Notes: generated from the letters alone by a model not told the origin. DNA of 33,256 nucleotides from Elusimicrobia bacterium CG1_02_37_114 (GCA_001871125.1 MNXB01000021.1:1-33256); one strand, 5' to 3'. Positions 15,714-23,861 are shown, counted from the stretch's first letter. Program-made: numbers and translations.

Positions 15714-18700
15714 CTATCTTACTATAGCCAGTTTTCCTTTAGTATTAGAACCATTGCCTACTATCAGATAAAAATACACACCGCTTGAGACCTTTTGTCC
15801 GTCATCGTTATCAGCATGCCAGTCACAAAAACTTTCGGTTGATTCCATGCTTTTTACAAGTTTTCCCGATAATGTAAATATATTTATTTTTGTTTTTTCA
15901 GTCAGGTTGTCAAATCTTATATATTCATGTCCATCTGAAGGGACAAACGGGTTTGGATATACAATGACATTATCCAGATTGTTCCTGGGCACATTTGCAA
16001 ATAAACCGAAAAGCGTGAAATGGTTGACTTTTGCTGTAATAACTTTACTGCCGGACGATTTTGTATTCCGGGTTTTTATATTATTCTTATCGCCTGGAGA
16101 TGGATTTTCTACTTCTTTCCATTTATCTTTGGTTTCATCGTAATAATAAATCTTTAATTTATCCACCGGTATGTTTTTATCGTCAACAATACCGTCATCA
16201 TTTTCATCCTTATACGGCAGCATAATTGTTATGTCTTCGCTGAATTTTTTTGCACCACTGGTAAACTCAAATTCACGATAAACCCCTGCGGGTTCAAGTG
16301 AAGTTTCAATGTGGGGAAGTTTATCAGACAAATAAGATAGTCCTACGGACAAATAAGATAGTCCTGCGGACGCTTCGGGTTCTTTTATTTCTGAAATTAT
16401 TAGCCGGTCATTTTTAGCAGCACCTGTTGGTATAATTGCGCCTGTGCCATCGGCAACCAGGACTTCTTGCTCGTCATTTTTAACGGATTCATCTATTTTT
16501 TCTTCTTTGCGGTGTGGTTTGTTCGGGTCAACCTCAGGGTTGCCGTCTTCTACTATGTCAGCATTGACATCATCTATATATACGGTAATAAATTCCGGTT
16601 CAGGGTCAGATAAATTATTATTATCATAGGCAACCGCACGCAGGCAATATTGCCCGTTAGCTAACCCCGAAACATTCCAGTAAACTGCATAGGGTGGTTT
16701 TGAATCACGGCCGGTTATATTAATCCACTCATTAGAAAATGCGTGACGGTACTGAAATACTACACCTGTAACAGGAGATATTTCTACTGGTTCAGCAATA
16801 ACCGTTACAGCATTGCCGGATATTTTCTTTCCGTCTCTTGGAACTTTTATTATAACTCTGGCCTGGGGAATGGGTTTTTCTCCAGAGGAGGTTGGCACAT
16901 CACTTGCTTCTATTGTCCCAGTGACGAAATCAGTATTTTTTTCTTCGTTTCCTTCACGGTCAATAACACGGACAGCAAATTTATATGTCCCCGGTTTGAG
17001 TTGTCCTGAAGTCCATGTATTTGTTAATTGTCCGACCAAACCCGGTGAATTGGCATAATCAATTACACCTGTCCCGTTATCCCAGTATATTCTGTGTTTA
17101 ATTTCATACTGTTGTATATAATAGTTTCCATTGGCATAATATGTATTGTAGAATCCCTCGCTCAATGATGCTGATGGAATCCAGTTAAGTTTTACGCAGT
17201 TTTTGTTTACAACATTTGCGGACAGATTTCGGACGGGTGCGGGTAAAATTTTGTAGGGACTGAAAATGGCGTATATACCGCTTTCACTAACCCTTGCAGT
17301 ACAAACATTTTCTTCTGTGTTGACAGTAGTTTTGAATCCGCCAATCCATGTTTTTGACAGTTCACTATACATAAGTATAATAAGTGATGTTTCGGGTATA
17401 TCTGTTCCATCTACGATTCCATCCTGATTAATATCCCTGTATGGTAATCTTAATTCAAACTCTGTATCTTTTTTTATTATTATCTCTGTAGGATAGGTAA
17501 CAACTCTTAAATCTCTTGATGGTTCCGGTATTACTTTTACCGGGTACATTTCAGAATAGTTCGCTGAATCCCCGTTGGTTTTCCAGACCATAGTGGGCAG
17601 TTTTGGTGATGACGGTGATGGCTCAACTGGAATTTGTGATGAAACCTGTTTGGTGTCTGTGTCTATAACCGTATTTGATATAGTTGGAGTTGATATTCCC
17701 TGTTCTGTTTCAGTTACTGCCGGTTCACCTATTGTAATAACAGTATAACTGCTTGGAGGGAGTACCGGCGGGATATGGCCTGGATTTTCACGCGTTGGTA
17801 GTTCTATTAATTGCTCCTTTTCAGGTCTGGCTTGAAACACCGGTTTAATAAATATGTTTATTGTTTCATTCTTTTGAGGAGATTTTGATGTAATACTGTT
17901 TCTTTCCTGTGGTCGTAAAATCTCTGAGTAACCAAACCAATCAGAACAGACAACATCATAACCAATATAATACAGACGATAGTAAGTGACCCCGGGAGTC
18001 AAATTATTTAAGGTCAGAACAATATTGTCATTTTGCTGGTTAACCGACCACTCGTCTTTGGTTTCAGCATTTTCAATATTAACGCTATATCTTATCTCTT
18101 TTGAAACAAATTCATTATCAGATTTATCAACTGCACGGACATAGAATGTGTATCTGTATGGGTAACCGTGCTCTGCAAATGGTGTAGCGTATAACCACTT
18201 ATCCGTACCTTCTGCTGTAACAAATGTCTTTTCAAAAACCCACTGTTTGCCGTTCCAGTATTTTCCATTGTCCAGGTCCTGTATGCAGAGCCCGACTGAC
18301 TTTATATCGCTTGATTTATCGCAGGCAGTACCGTAAATTAAAGGTAGTGAAGAAGAGTATCTGACAGTATCTTTTGGAGAAATGACTTCAAGACTTGGAA
18401 GGTCTTTGTCATCACTAAAGGGTAGATATGTAATATTAATATCAATTGTTTCTACATCTATTTTATCTTCATTTCCGTATTTATCCTGACTGCATACTGC
18501 AAAATGATATTGCCCGTTATCTAAGGGATTGGATACCCATACTGTTGCGGGATGGAGTAAACTCGCTAATGGTTTGGAATAATCAATAATACCTGTCCCA
18601 TTATCCCAGTAAATATTATATCCAAAAATATCCTCTGAGTTTGAAGATGTCCAGGTCAGTAGGACTGTATTGATTGAAATAACAAATGCGGATATATTCT

Positions 18701-21170
18701 CAGGCGGTGCAGGCGGGGTTAAATCTTGAGGAACCCCTGCATACTGTTCATTATTTGTAGTTTCATTGCCGACGGCATCTACTGAATGGATAACATAGTA
18801 ATATGAGGTGTTATTGATTAAACCCTTATCCAGAAAATTAGACCCAAGGACATTGTCATAAACTAAATTACCTAAAATCCCTTGATTTGTAGACCTATAA
18901 ATATGTATATGAGAAAAATCTTTATCTGTAGGATTGGTCCAGGAAACCAGAAGTTCACCGGTTTTGCCTGTGGCATTTACTGAAATATCTGTCGGCTGTG
19001 CAGGAGGAGTGCAATTGATAATTATGTTTATGGAGATATTAACGTTTTTCTCTTCATTATTGGATTTGTCCTCTGTCCGGATTGCAAATTTATATGTCCC
19101 GTCAGGTATAATGTCTGAGGACCAGTTATTGACAGGATGTGAGATAACAGCCATAATCTTAGAGTAATTAATCCCCCCCGTCCCGCTGTCCCAATAGACA
19201 TTGTATTTATATACATCCGATGATATGGATGTTTCCCACCCGAGAGTGACTTTAGCATCTTTTGATACATTGTATCTGAAATTTTGAACGGGTTTCGGCG
19301 GTGTTGTATCATAAGGTATCCCCCTGTACTGCCCGTTGTTATCTGGCATTGCCCTTGCCAGATGTTCAGGCTGGACAGCGTCAAAAGGTCTCATTCTATC
19401 GTCACCTGTCCCGTTATGATTGATATCGGTCCAGTATGTAGAACCGTCTGTCGCTACAAAAAACCCTTCTCCCTGTCCATAGAGAGTTGCTTTAGGTAAA
19501 TACACATCTATTATTCCCGCATCAGTTGTGACAGTGAGCGATTGTTCCGACATTGTTCCGGACCAGGAAATAATAAGAGCGCCACTGCCCGGACCGTTGC
19601 GGTCCTCGTAAGTTCCGTCTTTTAATATACCGCCATAACTTTTTGCTCCGCCGTATTCATAATTGTCTTCCTCTTTCCAGAAAGCATTTATGCCTGAATC
19701 ACATATTTTATCCGTAGAGAGGTTTGTTCTCATATCAGTCACTTCACTGCAGAAGAAAGGAGTTAAACTGGGTTTCATAGATAGCGGTGCGGATTCATTA
19801 CCTTCCAAATCCAGTGAAGTAAGAGAATAGTAATAAGACGTAGCATTATTCAGTCCCCTGTCGTATGTTGTGATTCCAAGGACATTGTCATAAACCAGAC
19901 CACCGCGAACTCCGGCGCAGGTGGAACGGTAAATGCGGACGTGGGAGAAATCATTCTCGGGTGGATTAATCCATGAGATAAATAATTCTTCTCCCCTACC
20001 TGTATTGGTTATTGAAATATCTCCTGGCGGTTCAGGCGGAGTGGTATCGGGCGGGGGTAAAATTATAGTTTCAAATTTGAACTGGTAGAGGTGCTGGTCC
20101 CAGGCGGTGCCGTATATTTCTAACTTATTGTCATTGTCACCGTCACCTATGGCTATACCCAGTATGTCGTATTTCTCCAGGGAACCAATTGCAGTTTTTG
20201 TCCAGGAACTTCCTGAAAAAGAGAACTGGTAGAGCGGGTCGTCATAACATGCGGCGTATATTTCTACTTTACCGCTATTGCCGCCGTCACCTATAGCGAT
20301 ACTGCGCATACCACTTCTACCGGAATCAATTTTTGTTTTTGTCCACATACTGTTTATAAATCTGAATTGATAAAGACTTCCCGAATCATCTCCTGCATAG
20401 ACTTCAGAATTAGCATCGTTGTCACCATCCCCCACAACTACCTCATTGATGCTCCCTTCGCCATAACCGACTTCAGTTTTTGTCCATGAATTGCCATTCC
20501 ACTCAAATTTATAGACATAATTATCACTGTTAGAACCATACACTTCCATTTTACCATCGTTATCACCGTCACTCACACATACAGAGCGCATTGAACCGCT
20601 GTAGCCGAAAATAAATCTGCCTCCCGAACCGACATTGGTTTTTGTCCATGAATTGCCATCCCATTTGAATTGATATATATGGTCGTCAAGATTTGCACCA
20701 TATAGCTCAAGTTTCCCATCATTGTCGCCGTCACCAATACTTACTTCACTCATGCCCCATCCACCACAACCGACATCGGTTTTTATCCAGGAACTGCCAT
20801 TCCACTTAAATTGATAGATATGCCCATCGTGACTTGCACCATAGACTTCCTGTTTCCCGTCATTGTCGCCATCGCCCACTGTTACGCTCCACATAACGTT
20901 TCCCATGGAAGTATTTATCCATGCGGTTTCGCTTCGTCTGAACTGATAAAGACCACTGCGGTTTGAAGAATAAATTTCAAAGACTCCGTCATTGTCACCG
21001 TCGCCCACACATAAACCTTCCATCCAGTACTCACCCGTTGCTATCTCAGTTATGTTAAACTCTGCCCATGCTGTAAAAATAAAAAAGATTGGCAACAAGA
21101 GCATAATGGATAGTCTGATTACCAATCTTAAATAGACAAGATAATTTCTTTTCGGCAGCTCGGCTATCAT
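15714..21170 (-). CDS. giant secreted propeller/fibronectin-III protein with FlgD/type IX-like C-terminus
   Basis: 1818 residues. The start is supported by AAAGGAG 5 bases upstream. A long signal peptide (about 1-37, ending AWA) is followed by seven repeats of about 48 residues (38-370) of the pattern GDGDND-x5-YG-x5-YQF-x4-WTKT, an FG-GAP/VCBS-like layout fitting a seven-bladed propeller. Five fibronectin-III-like domains lie near 370-455, 620-720, 720-815, 815-900 and 1312-1415. Two related segments contain LPYRDINQDGIVDG and LPYKDENDDGIVDD. The end (about 1737-1818) has YPNPF, KINIFTLSGKLVK and SSGVYFYLI, the FlgD-Ig/type IX sorting pattern. A surface adhesin or sugar-binding role is inference. 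A c-di-GMP riboswitch precedes it. Confidence 0.85.
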   Translation of the reverse strand: MIAELPKRNYLVYLRLVIRLSIMLLLPIFFIFTAWAEFNITEIATGEYWMEGLCVGDGDNDGVFEIYSSNRSGLYQFRRSETAWINTSMGNVMWSVTVGDGDNDGKQEVYGASHDGHIYQFKWNGSSWIKTDVGCGGWGMSEVSIGDGDNDGKLELYGANLDDHIYQFKWDGNSWTKTNVGSGGRFIFGYSGSMRSVCVSDGDNDGKMEVYGSNSDNYVYKFEWNGNSWTKTEVGYGEGSINEVVVGDGDNDANSEVYAGDDSGSLYQFRFINSMWTKTKIDSGRSGMRSIAIGDGGNSGKVEIYAACYDDPLYQFSFSGSSWTKTAIGSLEKYDILGIAIGDGDNDNKLEIYGTAWDQHLYQFKFETIILPPPDTTPPEPPGDISITNTGRGEELFISWINPPENDFSHVRIYRSTCAGVRGGLVYDNVLGITTYDRGLNNATSYYYSLTSLDLEGNESAPLSMKPSLTPFFCSEVTDMRTNLSTDKICDSGINAFWKEEDNYEYGGAKSYGGILKDGTYEDRNGPGSGALIISWSGTMSEQSLTVTTDAGIIDVYLPKATLYGQGEGFFVATDGSTYWTDINHNGTGDDRMRPFDAVQPEHLARAMPDNNGQYRGIPYDTTPPKPVQNFRYNVSKDAKVTLGWETSISSDVYKYNVYWDSGTGGINYSKIMAVISHPVNNWSSDIIPDGTYKFAIRTEDKSNNEEKNVNISINIIINCTPPAQPTDISVNATGKTGELLVSWTNPTDKDFSHIHIYRSTNQGILGNLVYDNVLGSNFLDKGLINNTSYYYVIHSVDAVGNETTNNEQYAGVPQDLTPPAPPENISAFVISINTVLLTWTSSNSEDIFGYNIYWDNGTGIIDYSKPLASLLHPATVWVSNPLDNGQYHFAVCSQDKYGNEDKIDVETIDINITYLPFSDDKDLPSLEVISPKDTVRYSSSLPLIYGTACDKSSDIKSVGLCIQDLDNGKYWNGKQWVFEKTFVTAEGTDKWLYATPFAEHGYPYRYTFYVRAVDKSDNEFVSKEIRYSVNIENAETKDEWSVNQQNDNIVLTLNNLTPGVTYYRLYYIGYDVVCSDWFGYSEILRPQERNSITSKSPQKNETINIFIKPVFQARPEKEQLIELPTRENPGHIPPVLPPSSYTVITIGEPAVTETEQGISTPTISNTVIDTDTKQVSSQIPVEPSPSSPKLPTMVWKTNGDSANYSEMYPVKVIPEPSRDLRVVTYPTEIIIKKDTEFELRLPYRDINQDGIVDGTDIPETSLIILMYSELSKTWIGGFKTTVNTEENVCTARVSESGIYAIFSPYKILPAPVRNLSANVVNKNCVKLNWIPSASLSEGFYNTYYANGNYYIQQYEIKHRIYWDNGTGVIDYANSPGLVGQLTNTWTSGQLKPGTYKFAVRVIDREGNEEKNTDFVTGTIEASDVPTSSGEKPIPQARVIIKVPRDGKKISGNAVTVIAEPVEISPVTGVVFQYRHAFSNEWINITGRDSKPPYAVYWNVSGLANGQYCLRAVAYDNNNLSDPEPEFITVYIDDVNADIVEDGNPEVDPNKPHRKEEKIDESVKNDEQEVLVADGTGAIIPTGAAKNDRLIISEIKEPEASAGLSYLSVGLSYLSDKLPHIETSLEPAGVYREFEFTSGAKKFSEDITIMLPYKDENDDGIVDDKNIPVDKLKIYYYDETKDKWKEVENPSPGDKNNIKTRNTKSSGSKVITAKVNHFTLFGLFANVPRNNLDNVIVYPNPFVPSDGHEYIRFDNLTEKTKINIFTLSGKLVKSMESTESFCDWHADNDDGQKVSSGVYFYLIVGNGSNTKGKLAIVR

Positions 21171-21191
21171 TGGACTCCTTTAATTTTCGTC

Positions 21192-21286
21192 CGGACTGTC
21201 CCGATTTACTACATCGGGATAAAGTCGGGCGTCCTTTAGATCCGTTGCTTTGCGTCCCCTGATTTCTCAGGGTTTGCCTTTATCGC
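21192..21286 (-). promoter_or_regulatory. cyclic-di-GMP-I (GEMM) riboswitch
   Basis: On the minus strand the core reads AAAGGCAAACC, a five-pair stem CCTGA/TCAGG-like with an A-rich loop, then GGGGACGCAAAGC and ACGGATCTAA. These are the conserved GEMM-I elements (GGCAAACC, GGGACGCAAAGC, CGG-TCTAA) in the right order and spacing. The second helix contains an extra hairpin (TCCCGAT/ATCGGGA, 21199-21219) and closes with GTCCGG. It ends about 25 bases before the start of the giant gene, so control is probably at translation; GGAC-GTCC pairing around AAAGGAG could hide the ribosome site. No clear terminator was seen. The sign of the response is unknown. Confidence 0.8.
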
Positions 21287-21317
21287 ACTTTATTTCAATT
21301 AACAGTAGTAGCGTCCC

Positions 21318-21361
21318 CGATAAATCGGGGAATCCTGGAGTTGCCCGATTCATCGGGCTTT
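21318..21361. repeat. GC-rich double-hairpin dispersed repeat
   Basis: Plus strand GCGTCCCCGATAAATCGGGG followed after a short spacer by GTTGCCCGATTCATCGGGC. Sequences near 24768-24812 and 26058-26103 share the GCG-CC...TGCC(C)GG framework in diverged form. Confidence 0.6.
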
Positions 21362-21528
21362 CTGGACTATGTGACTTTTATCACACACACCATATATTTA
21401 CATTAAATTTCCCTAAAAGTCAAGCAAACTTTATGTAAACTTTTTTAGTATTGATAAATCAATTGGTTTATAGCATAACTTTCTAAATGGATTAATAGAT
21501 TTGATTGTGTTAATGTAATGTTTACGGC

Positions 21529-21831
21529 TTATTCAGGAGTTACTTTTGATGAGAGCAGTATTGTAAATTTTACTTTCTGTCCATCGCGTAGAGTTATCCA
21601 AGATTTACCTTTGTTAAAGGGAAAGTCCAGTAATATAGTAGATTCGTCAGCATCTGCACTGTTAAATTCATAGAGTTTGTGTGATCTTTCTTTGTGTAAT
21701 ATCTTGAAACTGTAGTAACAATTCGGAAATATTTTTGCAATTGCGTTCCATCTAAAAAGACGCACTTTCCCACTTTCCCAGCCCTTGACAACAGACGAAA
21801 GAGTATTATATAATAAGTGTATCAAGTTCAC
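21529..21831 (-). pseudogene. decayed partial copy of the TPR lipoprotein gene at 27385-28254
   Basis: The minus strand encodes HKLYEFNSADADESTILLDF then PFNKGKSWITLRDGQKVKFT, ending LLSSKVTPE. This matches the C-terminal part of the intact lipoprotein (LHEFNSAD, ESTILLDFPFYKGK, TLRDGQKTRFTI, LLSSKVIPE) at very high identity. A frameshift separates the preceding VTTVSRYYTKKD segment, which is in another frame, and about 40 bp upstream of that is deleted. The stretch between FTI and LLSSKV (roughly 60 residues) is also lost. It therefore cannot make a working protein. It marks the left border of the plus-strand island. Confidence 0.85.
21785..21814 (+). promoter_or_regulatory. sigma-70 type promoter of the plus-strand island
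   Basis: TTGACA (21785-21790), 18-bp spacer, TATAAT (21809-21814), predicted start about 21821. It lies within the outer end of the decayed gene copy and reads into the DUF2321 gene. Confidence 0.8.
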
Positions 21832-21866
21832 CTTGCTATTATTAGGTGAACAGGGAGAGTAATATT

Positions 21867-22355
21867 ATGTCTGATTTTGATACTGCTCAAATTTGTTTGA
21901 ATGGACATATCATATGTTCTGGAATAAAAGTCCATCCTGAAAAAAAACAAAAATATTGTCAGCTTTGCGGATCCGAAACAATTACTAAATGTAATCATTG
22001 TAGTACGGATATCCGTGGTAACTATACTCCTGGACAATATAATCCTACTCCTATGGATAAAATTCCACCACCATACTGTTATAGTTGCGGAAAACCATTT
22101 CCCTGGACAGAATCAAAAATAAATTCTATTAAAGAACTAACTGATGAAATAGAAAGTTTAACTAATGAAGATAAAGAAAGTCTAAAAAATAGTATAGCTG
22201 ATATTATTAGCAACACTCCACGAACCGAATTAGGGGCAAACAGAATCAAAAAATATCTATCTAAAGCAGGGAAAGAAGTTAGTCAAGGATTTAGAGATAT
22301 ACTAGTAGATATAGCAAGTGAAACAGCAAAAAAAATACTTTTCCCAACACAATAA
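21867..22355 (+). CDS. DUF2321-family zinc-ribbon protein
   Basis: 162 residues from the ATG with AGGGAGAG 7 bases upstream; an in-frame GTG at 21846 is less likely. The N-terminus MSDFDTAQICLNGHIICSG, then KYCQLCGSETITKCNHCSTD and PYCYSCGKPFPWTESK, gives three CxxC-type knuckles and the conserved family opening. The C-terminal half is helical with TPRTELGANRIKKYLSKAGK and FRDILVDIASETAKKI. From memory this is the full-length DUF2321 pattern. Function unknown; members occur sporadically, often in mobile or defence-like surroundings. It is the first gene of the island and is followed by the first copy of the conserved spacer repeat. Confidence 0.82.
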   Translation: MSDFDTAQICLNGHIICSGIKVHPEKKQKYCQLCGSETITKCNHCSTDIRGNYTPGQYNPTPMDKIPPPYCYSCGKPFPWTESKINSIKELTDEIESLTNEDKESLKNSIADIISNTPRTELGANRIKKYLSKAGKEVSQGFRDILVDIASETAKKILFPTQ

Positions 22356-22421
22356 ATGTACTCCTGTAAATTTCACTAAATTATACTACGGGACTATCGC
22401 AATATAAGAGAGGTAAAAATG
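22351..22421 (+). repeat. conserved inter-gene spacer repeat, copy 1 (short form)
   Basis: Left arm AATAAATGTACTCCTGTAAA then TTTCACTA, right arm ACGGGACTATCGCAATATAA then GAGAGGTAAAAA. It starts over the stop of the DUF2321 gene and supplies the ribosome binding site of the next gene. TACTCCTGT can pair with ACGGGACTA. Confidence 0.9.
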
Positions 22422-22628
22422 CAACTAAAAACAAAAAAGATTATAGCAAGACAAATCTTGATTTTTATTTCTTCTATTATTATTTGGTCAATAATCCTTG
22501 CTAATATGAAATTATATCCACGAAGACAGCATAACAGTCCTGAAGAATTTTTGTTTATGGTAGTTTTATTCTTTTGTATTATAAATTTAATAATATGGGC
22601 AATAAATACACTAAAACAAAAGGAATAA
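22419..22628 (+). CDS. small two-helix membrane protein, unknown function
   Basis: 69 residues. Two hydrophobic helices (about 11-29 and 44-64) are joined by a polar loop containing PRRQHNSPEEF; the protein has a basic N-terminus and a Lys-rich end. It resembles no family I can name. The start follows AGAGAGG provided by the spacer repeat, and the stop runs into the second copy of that repeat, so the gene is a unit bounded on both sides by the same sequence. Confidence 0.65.
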   Translation: MQLKTKKIIARQILIFISSIIIWSIILANMKLYPRRQHNSPEEFLFMVVLFFCIINLIIWAINTLKQKE

Positions 22629-22727
22629 ATAAATGTACTCCCGTAAATTTCACTACGTAAAATTATACCGACAGTAGGTTCTTTATGAACAACGGGACTA
22701 TCGCAATATAAGAGAGGTAAAAAAATG
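22628..22727 (+). repeat. conserved inter-gene spacer repeat, copy 2 (long form)
   Basis: The left arm differs from copy 1 at one base (CCC for CCT) and the right arm is identical over more than 30 bp. The middle has 27-29 extra bases including a small hairpin GTTC-tttat-GAAC. TACTCCCGT pairs with ACGGGACTA apart from one C-C mismatch. Confidence 0.9.
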
Positions 22728-23050
22728 GACAGAAGGAAAAAAAGCAGATTTATGTTCTTGCTATGTTCTGCTCAATATTATTTGTATATCTTGTAGGTAC
22801 TCTTTTATTATTGGCTGGTATGAATGATGAAGACGTTAAGATTGTTGCAGGTGGACTTGGAAGAATAGCTGTAATAGGTATAACAATATGGTTTTCAAGA
22901 GTCATGGGGTATAGTATACTTAGTGCAGTATTGTGGGGATTAAGCACTTTGATTCCTTATATGTTTTGGATATCTACGTGGGTCTTATTAAAAAAATATT
23001 GTAAATTAGAAAATGTAAAACTAACATTCTTCTTAGGAGACAAACAATAA
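22725..23050 (+). pseudogene. small membrane protein gene with -1 frameshift at an A7 run
   Basis: The spacer repeat supplies AGAGAGG before an ATG at 22725, which reads MDRRKKSRFMFLLC and stops after 23 codons. The rest of the gene is open in the -1 frame from an internal ATG at 22763 (95 residues, MFCSILFVYLVGTLLLLAGM onward, three hydrophobic helices). One more A in the A7 run at 22737-22743 would join them as MDRRKKKQIYVLAMFCSIL. This may be a real frameshift, phase variation, ribosomal slippage or a sequencing error. Translation from 22763 lacks a good ribosome site. Function unknown. Confidence 0.6.
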
Positions 23051-23051
23051 A

Positions 23052-23576
23052 ATGTACCAGTATAAAAGGGAACCTTTAACAAACGACGAAGCAAACAAAT
23101 TAGCAAACTCCTGTAAATCCGGAATAGAAAAACTTGTTATACATACCTTGCTTGATACCGGCTTGCGCGTATCCGAACTGGCAGCCCTAAAAAAAGAAAA
23201 TATCTTGTGGCAAGATAAACGCCTGGTAATCTTTGGTAAAGGCGGGCCGTATGGCAAAAAGACAAAACGCCGGATTGTCCCACTAACAGAACGTGCTTTT
23301 ACACTAATAAGTCATTATTTCAGTCTAGAAGATAAACTCAACTACACAAAACGCGGATTACAAAAACTCGTAAAACGTGTAGCACAACGTTCAGGAATAA
23401 CAAAACCAGTTTCACCCCACGTCCTAAGACACACATTCGCAGTAAACTGTATAAAAAAAGGTATATCAACCAGGTCATTACAACATATCCTTGGCCACGA
23501 CCATTTAACAACAACAGAAATATATTTAAACTTAAGCCCGGAAGACGTCTGCCGGGAGTTTACAAGTAAATGGTAA
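23052..23576 (+). CDS. short tyrosine recombinase (catalytic domain only)
   Basis: 174 residues, about half of a XerC/D-type enzyme: the N-terminal SAM-like core-binding domain is essentially missing. All active-site positions are present: Arg in DTGLRVSE, Lys in VIFGKGG, His and Arg in SPHVLRHT, His in ILGHDH and Tyr in TEIYLNLS. AGGAG lies about 15 bases before the ATG. There is no IntI-specific extra helix, so it is not a classical integron integrase. Its last 35 coding and flanking bases are exactly repeated 272 bp downstream, around the 63-residue gene. A role in inserting cassettes at its own 3' end is inference. Confidence 0.85.
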   Translation: MYQYKREPLTNDEANKLANSCKSGIEKLVIHTLLDTGLRVSELAALKKENILWQDKRLVIFGKGGPYGKKTKRRIVPLTERAFTLISHYFSLEDKLNYTKRGLQKLVKRVAQRSGITKPVSPHVLRHTFAVNCIKKGISTRSLQHILGHDHLTTTEIYLNLSPEDVCREFTSKW

Positions 23577-23578
23577 AA
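23544..23578 (+). repeat. 35-bp direct repeat, left copy (recombinase 3' end)
   Basis: GACGTCTGCCGGGAGTTTAC then AAGTAAATGGTAAAA, covering the last codons (DVCREFTSKW) and stop of the recombinase gene. It contains the small inverted repeat TTTAC-aa-GTAAA (23559-23570), the kind of core a tyrosine recombinase could bind. Confidence 0.95.
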
Positions 23579-23606
23579 AATTAAAAAAGAAAGAGGTAAC
23601 AAAATA

Positions 23607-23798
23607 ATGGTAGAAAAAGAACGTCCAAGTTGTAAAAACTTCTTAGATCCCGAAAAATGTAATGAGTGGATAAGAGAAGCATTTATCTTACAAGACCGTA
23701 AACCTGATGGAACCATGCATGAAATAACTGCAAAAGAACGTCATAAAAGAGAAGGAATTTGCAGTAAATGTAGTAATTTTGTACCAAGAGAAGAATAA
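23607..23798 (+). CDS. 63-residue Cys-containing protein of unknown function
   Basis: Charged small protein with Cys at about 9 and 18 (PSCKNFLDPEKC) and a CSKC pair at 52-55, which could bind one metal ion. AAAGAGG precedes the ATG. I do not recognise the family. The gene fills the 272-bp unit between the two copies of the recombinase 3' end and so looks like a single-gene cassette. Confidence 0.6.
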   Translation: MVEKERPSCKNFLDPEKCNEWIREAFILQDRKPDGTMHEITAKERHKREGICSKCSNFVPREE

Positions 23799-23815
23799 AA
23801 ACATTAGTCCCTGAG

Positions 23816-23850
23816 GACGTCTGCCGGGAGTTTACAAGTAAATGGTAAAA
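23816..23850 (+). repeat. 35-bp direct repeat, right copy
   Basis: Exact copy of the recombinase 3' end. The preceding bases still translate as TLVPEDVCREFTSKW and stop, similar but not identical to the recombinase (NLSPEDVCREFTSKW), as if they came from a related recombinase gene. The next gene's ribosome site (GGAGGAG) follows at once. Confidence 0.95.
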
Positions 23851-23861
23851 GGAGGAGAATT

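Larger units (their letters stand above)
21171..21528 (-). other. leader region with riboswitch and GC-rich hairpins
   Basis: No gene. On the minus strand it carries, in order, two GC-rich hairpins (CCCGAT-rich, about 21318-21361), the c-di-GMP aptamer (about 21195-21286) and the giant gene's ribosome binding site. About 170 bp of AT-rich sequence separates it from the decayed gene copy to the left of the plus-strand island. Confidence 0.6.

Noticed and set aside
20050-21056. GDGDND repeats as calcium-binding RTX or dockerin repeats
   Set aside because: The period is about 48 residues with the GDGDND loop once per repeat and WTKT/YQF strands, which fits FG-GAP/VCBS propeller blades, not nine-residue RTX or paired dockerin loops.
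22351-22727. Spacer repeats as classical integron attC sites
   Set aside because: No GTTRRRY/RYYYAAC consensus ends, and the nearby recombinase lacks the IntI-specific helix.
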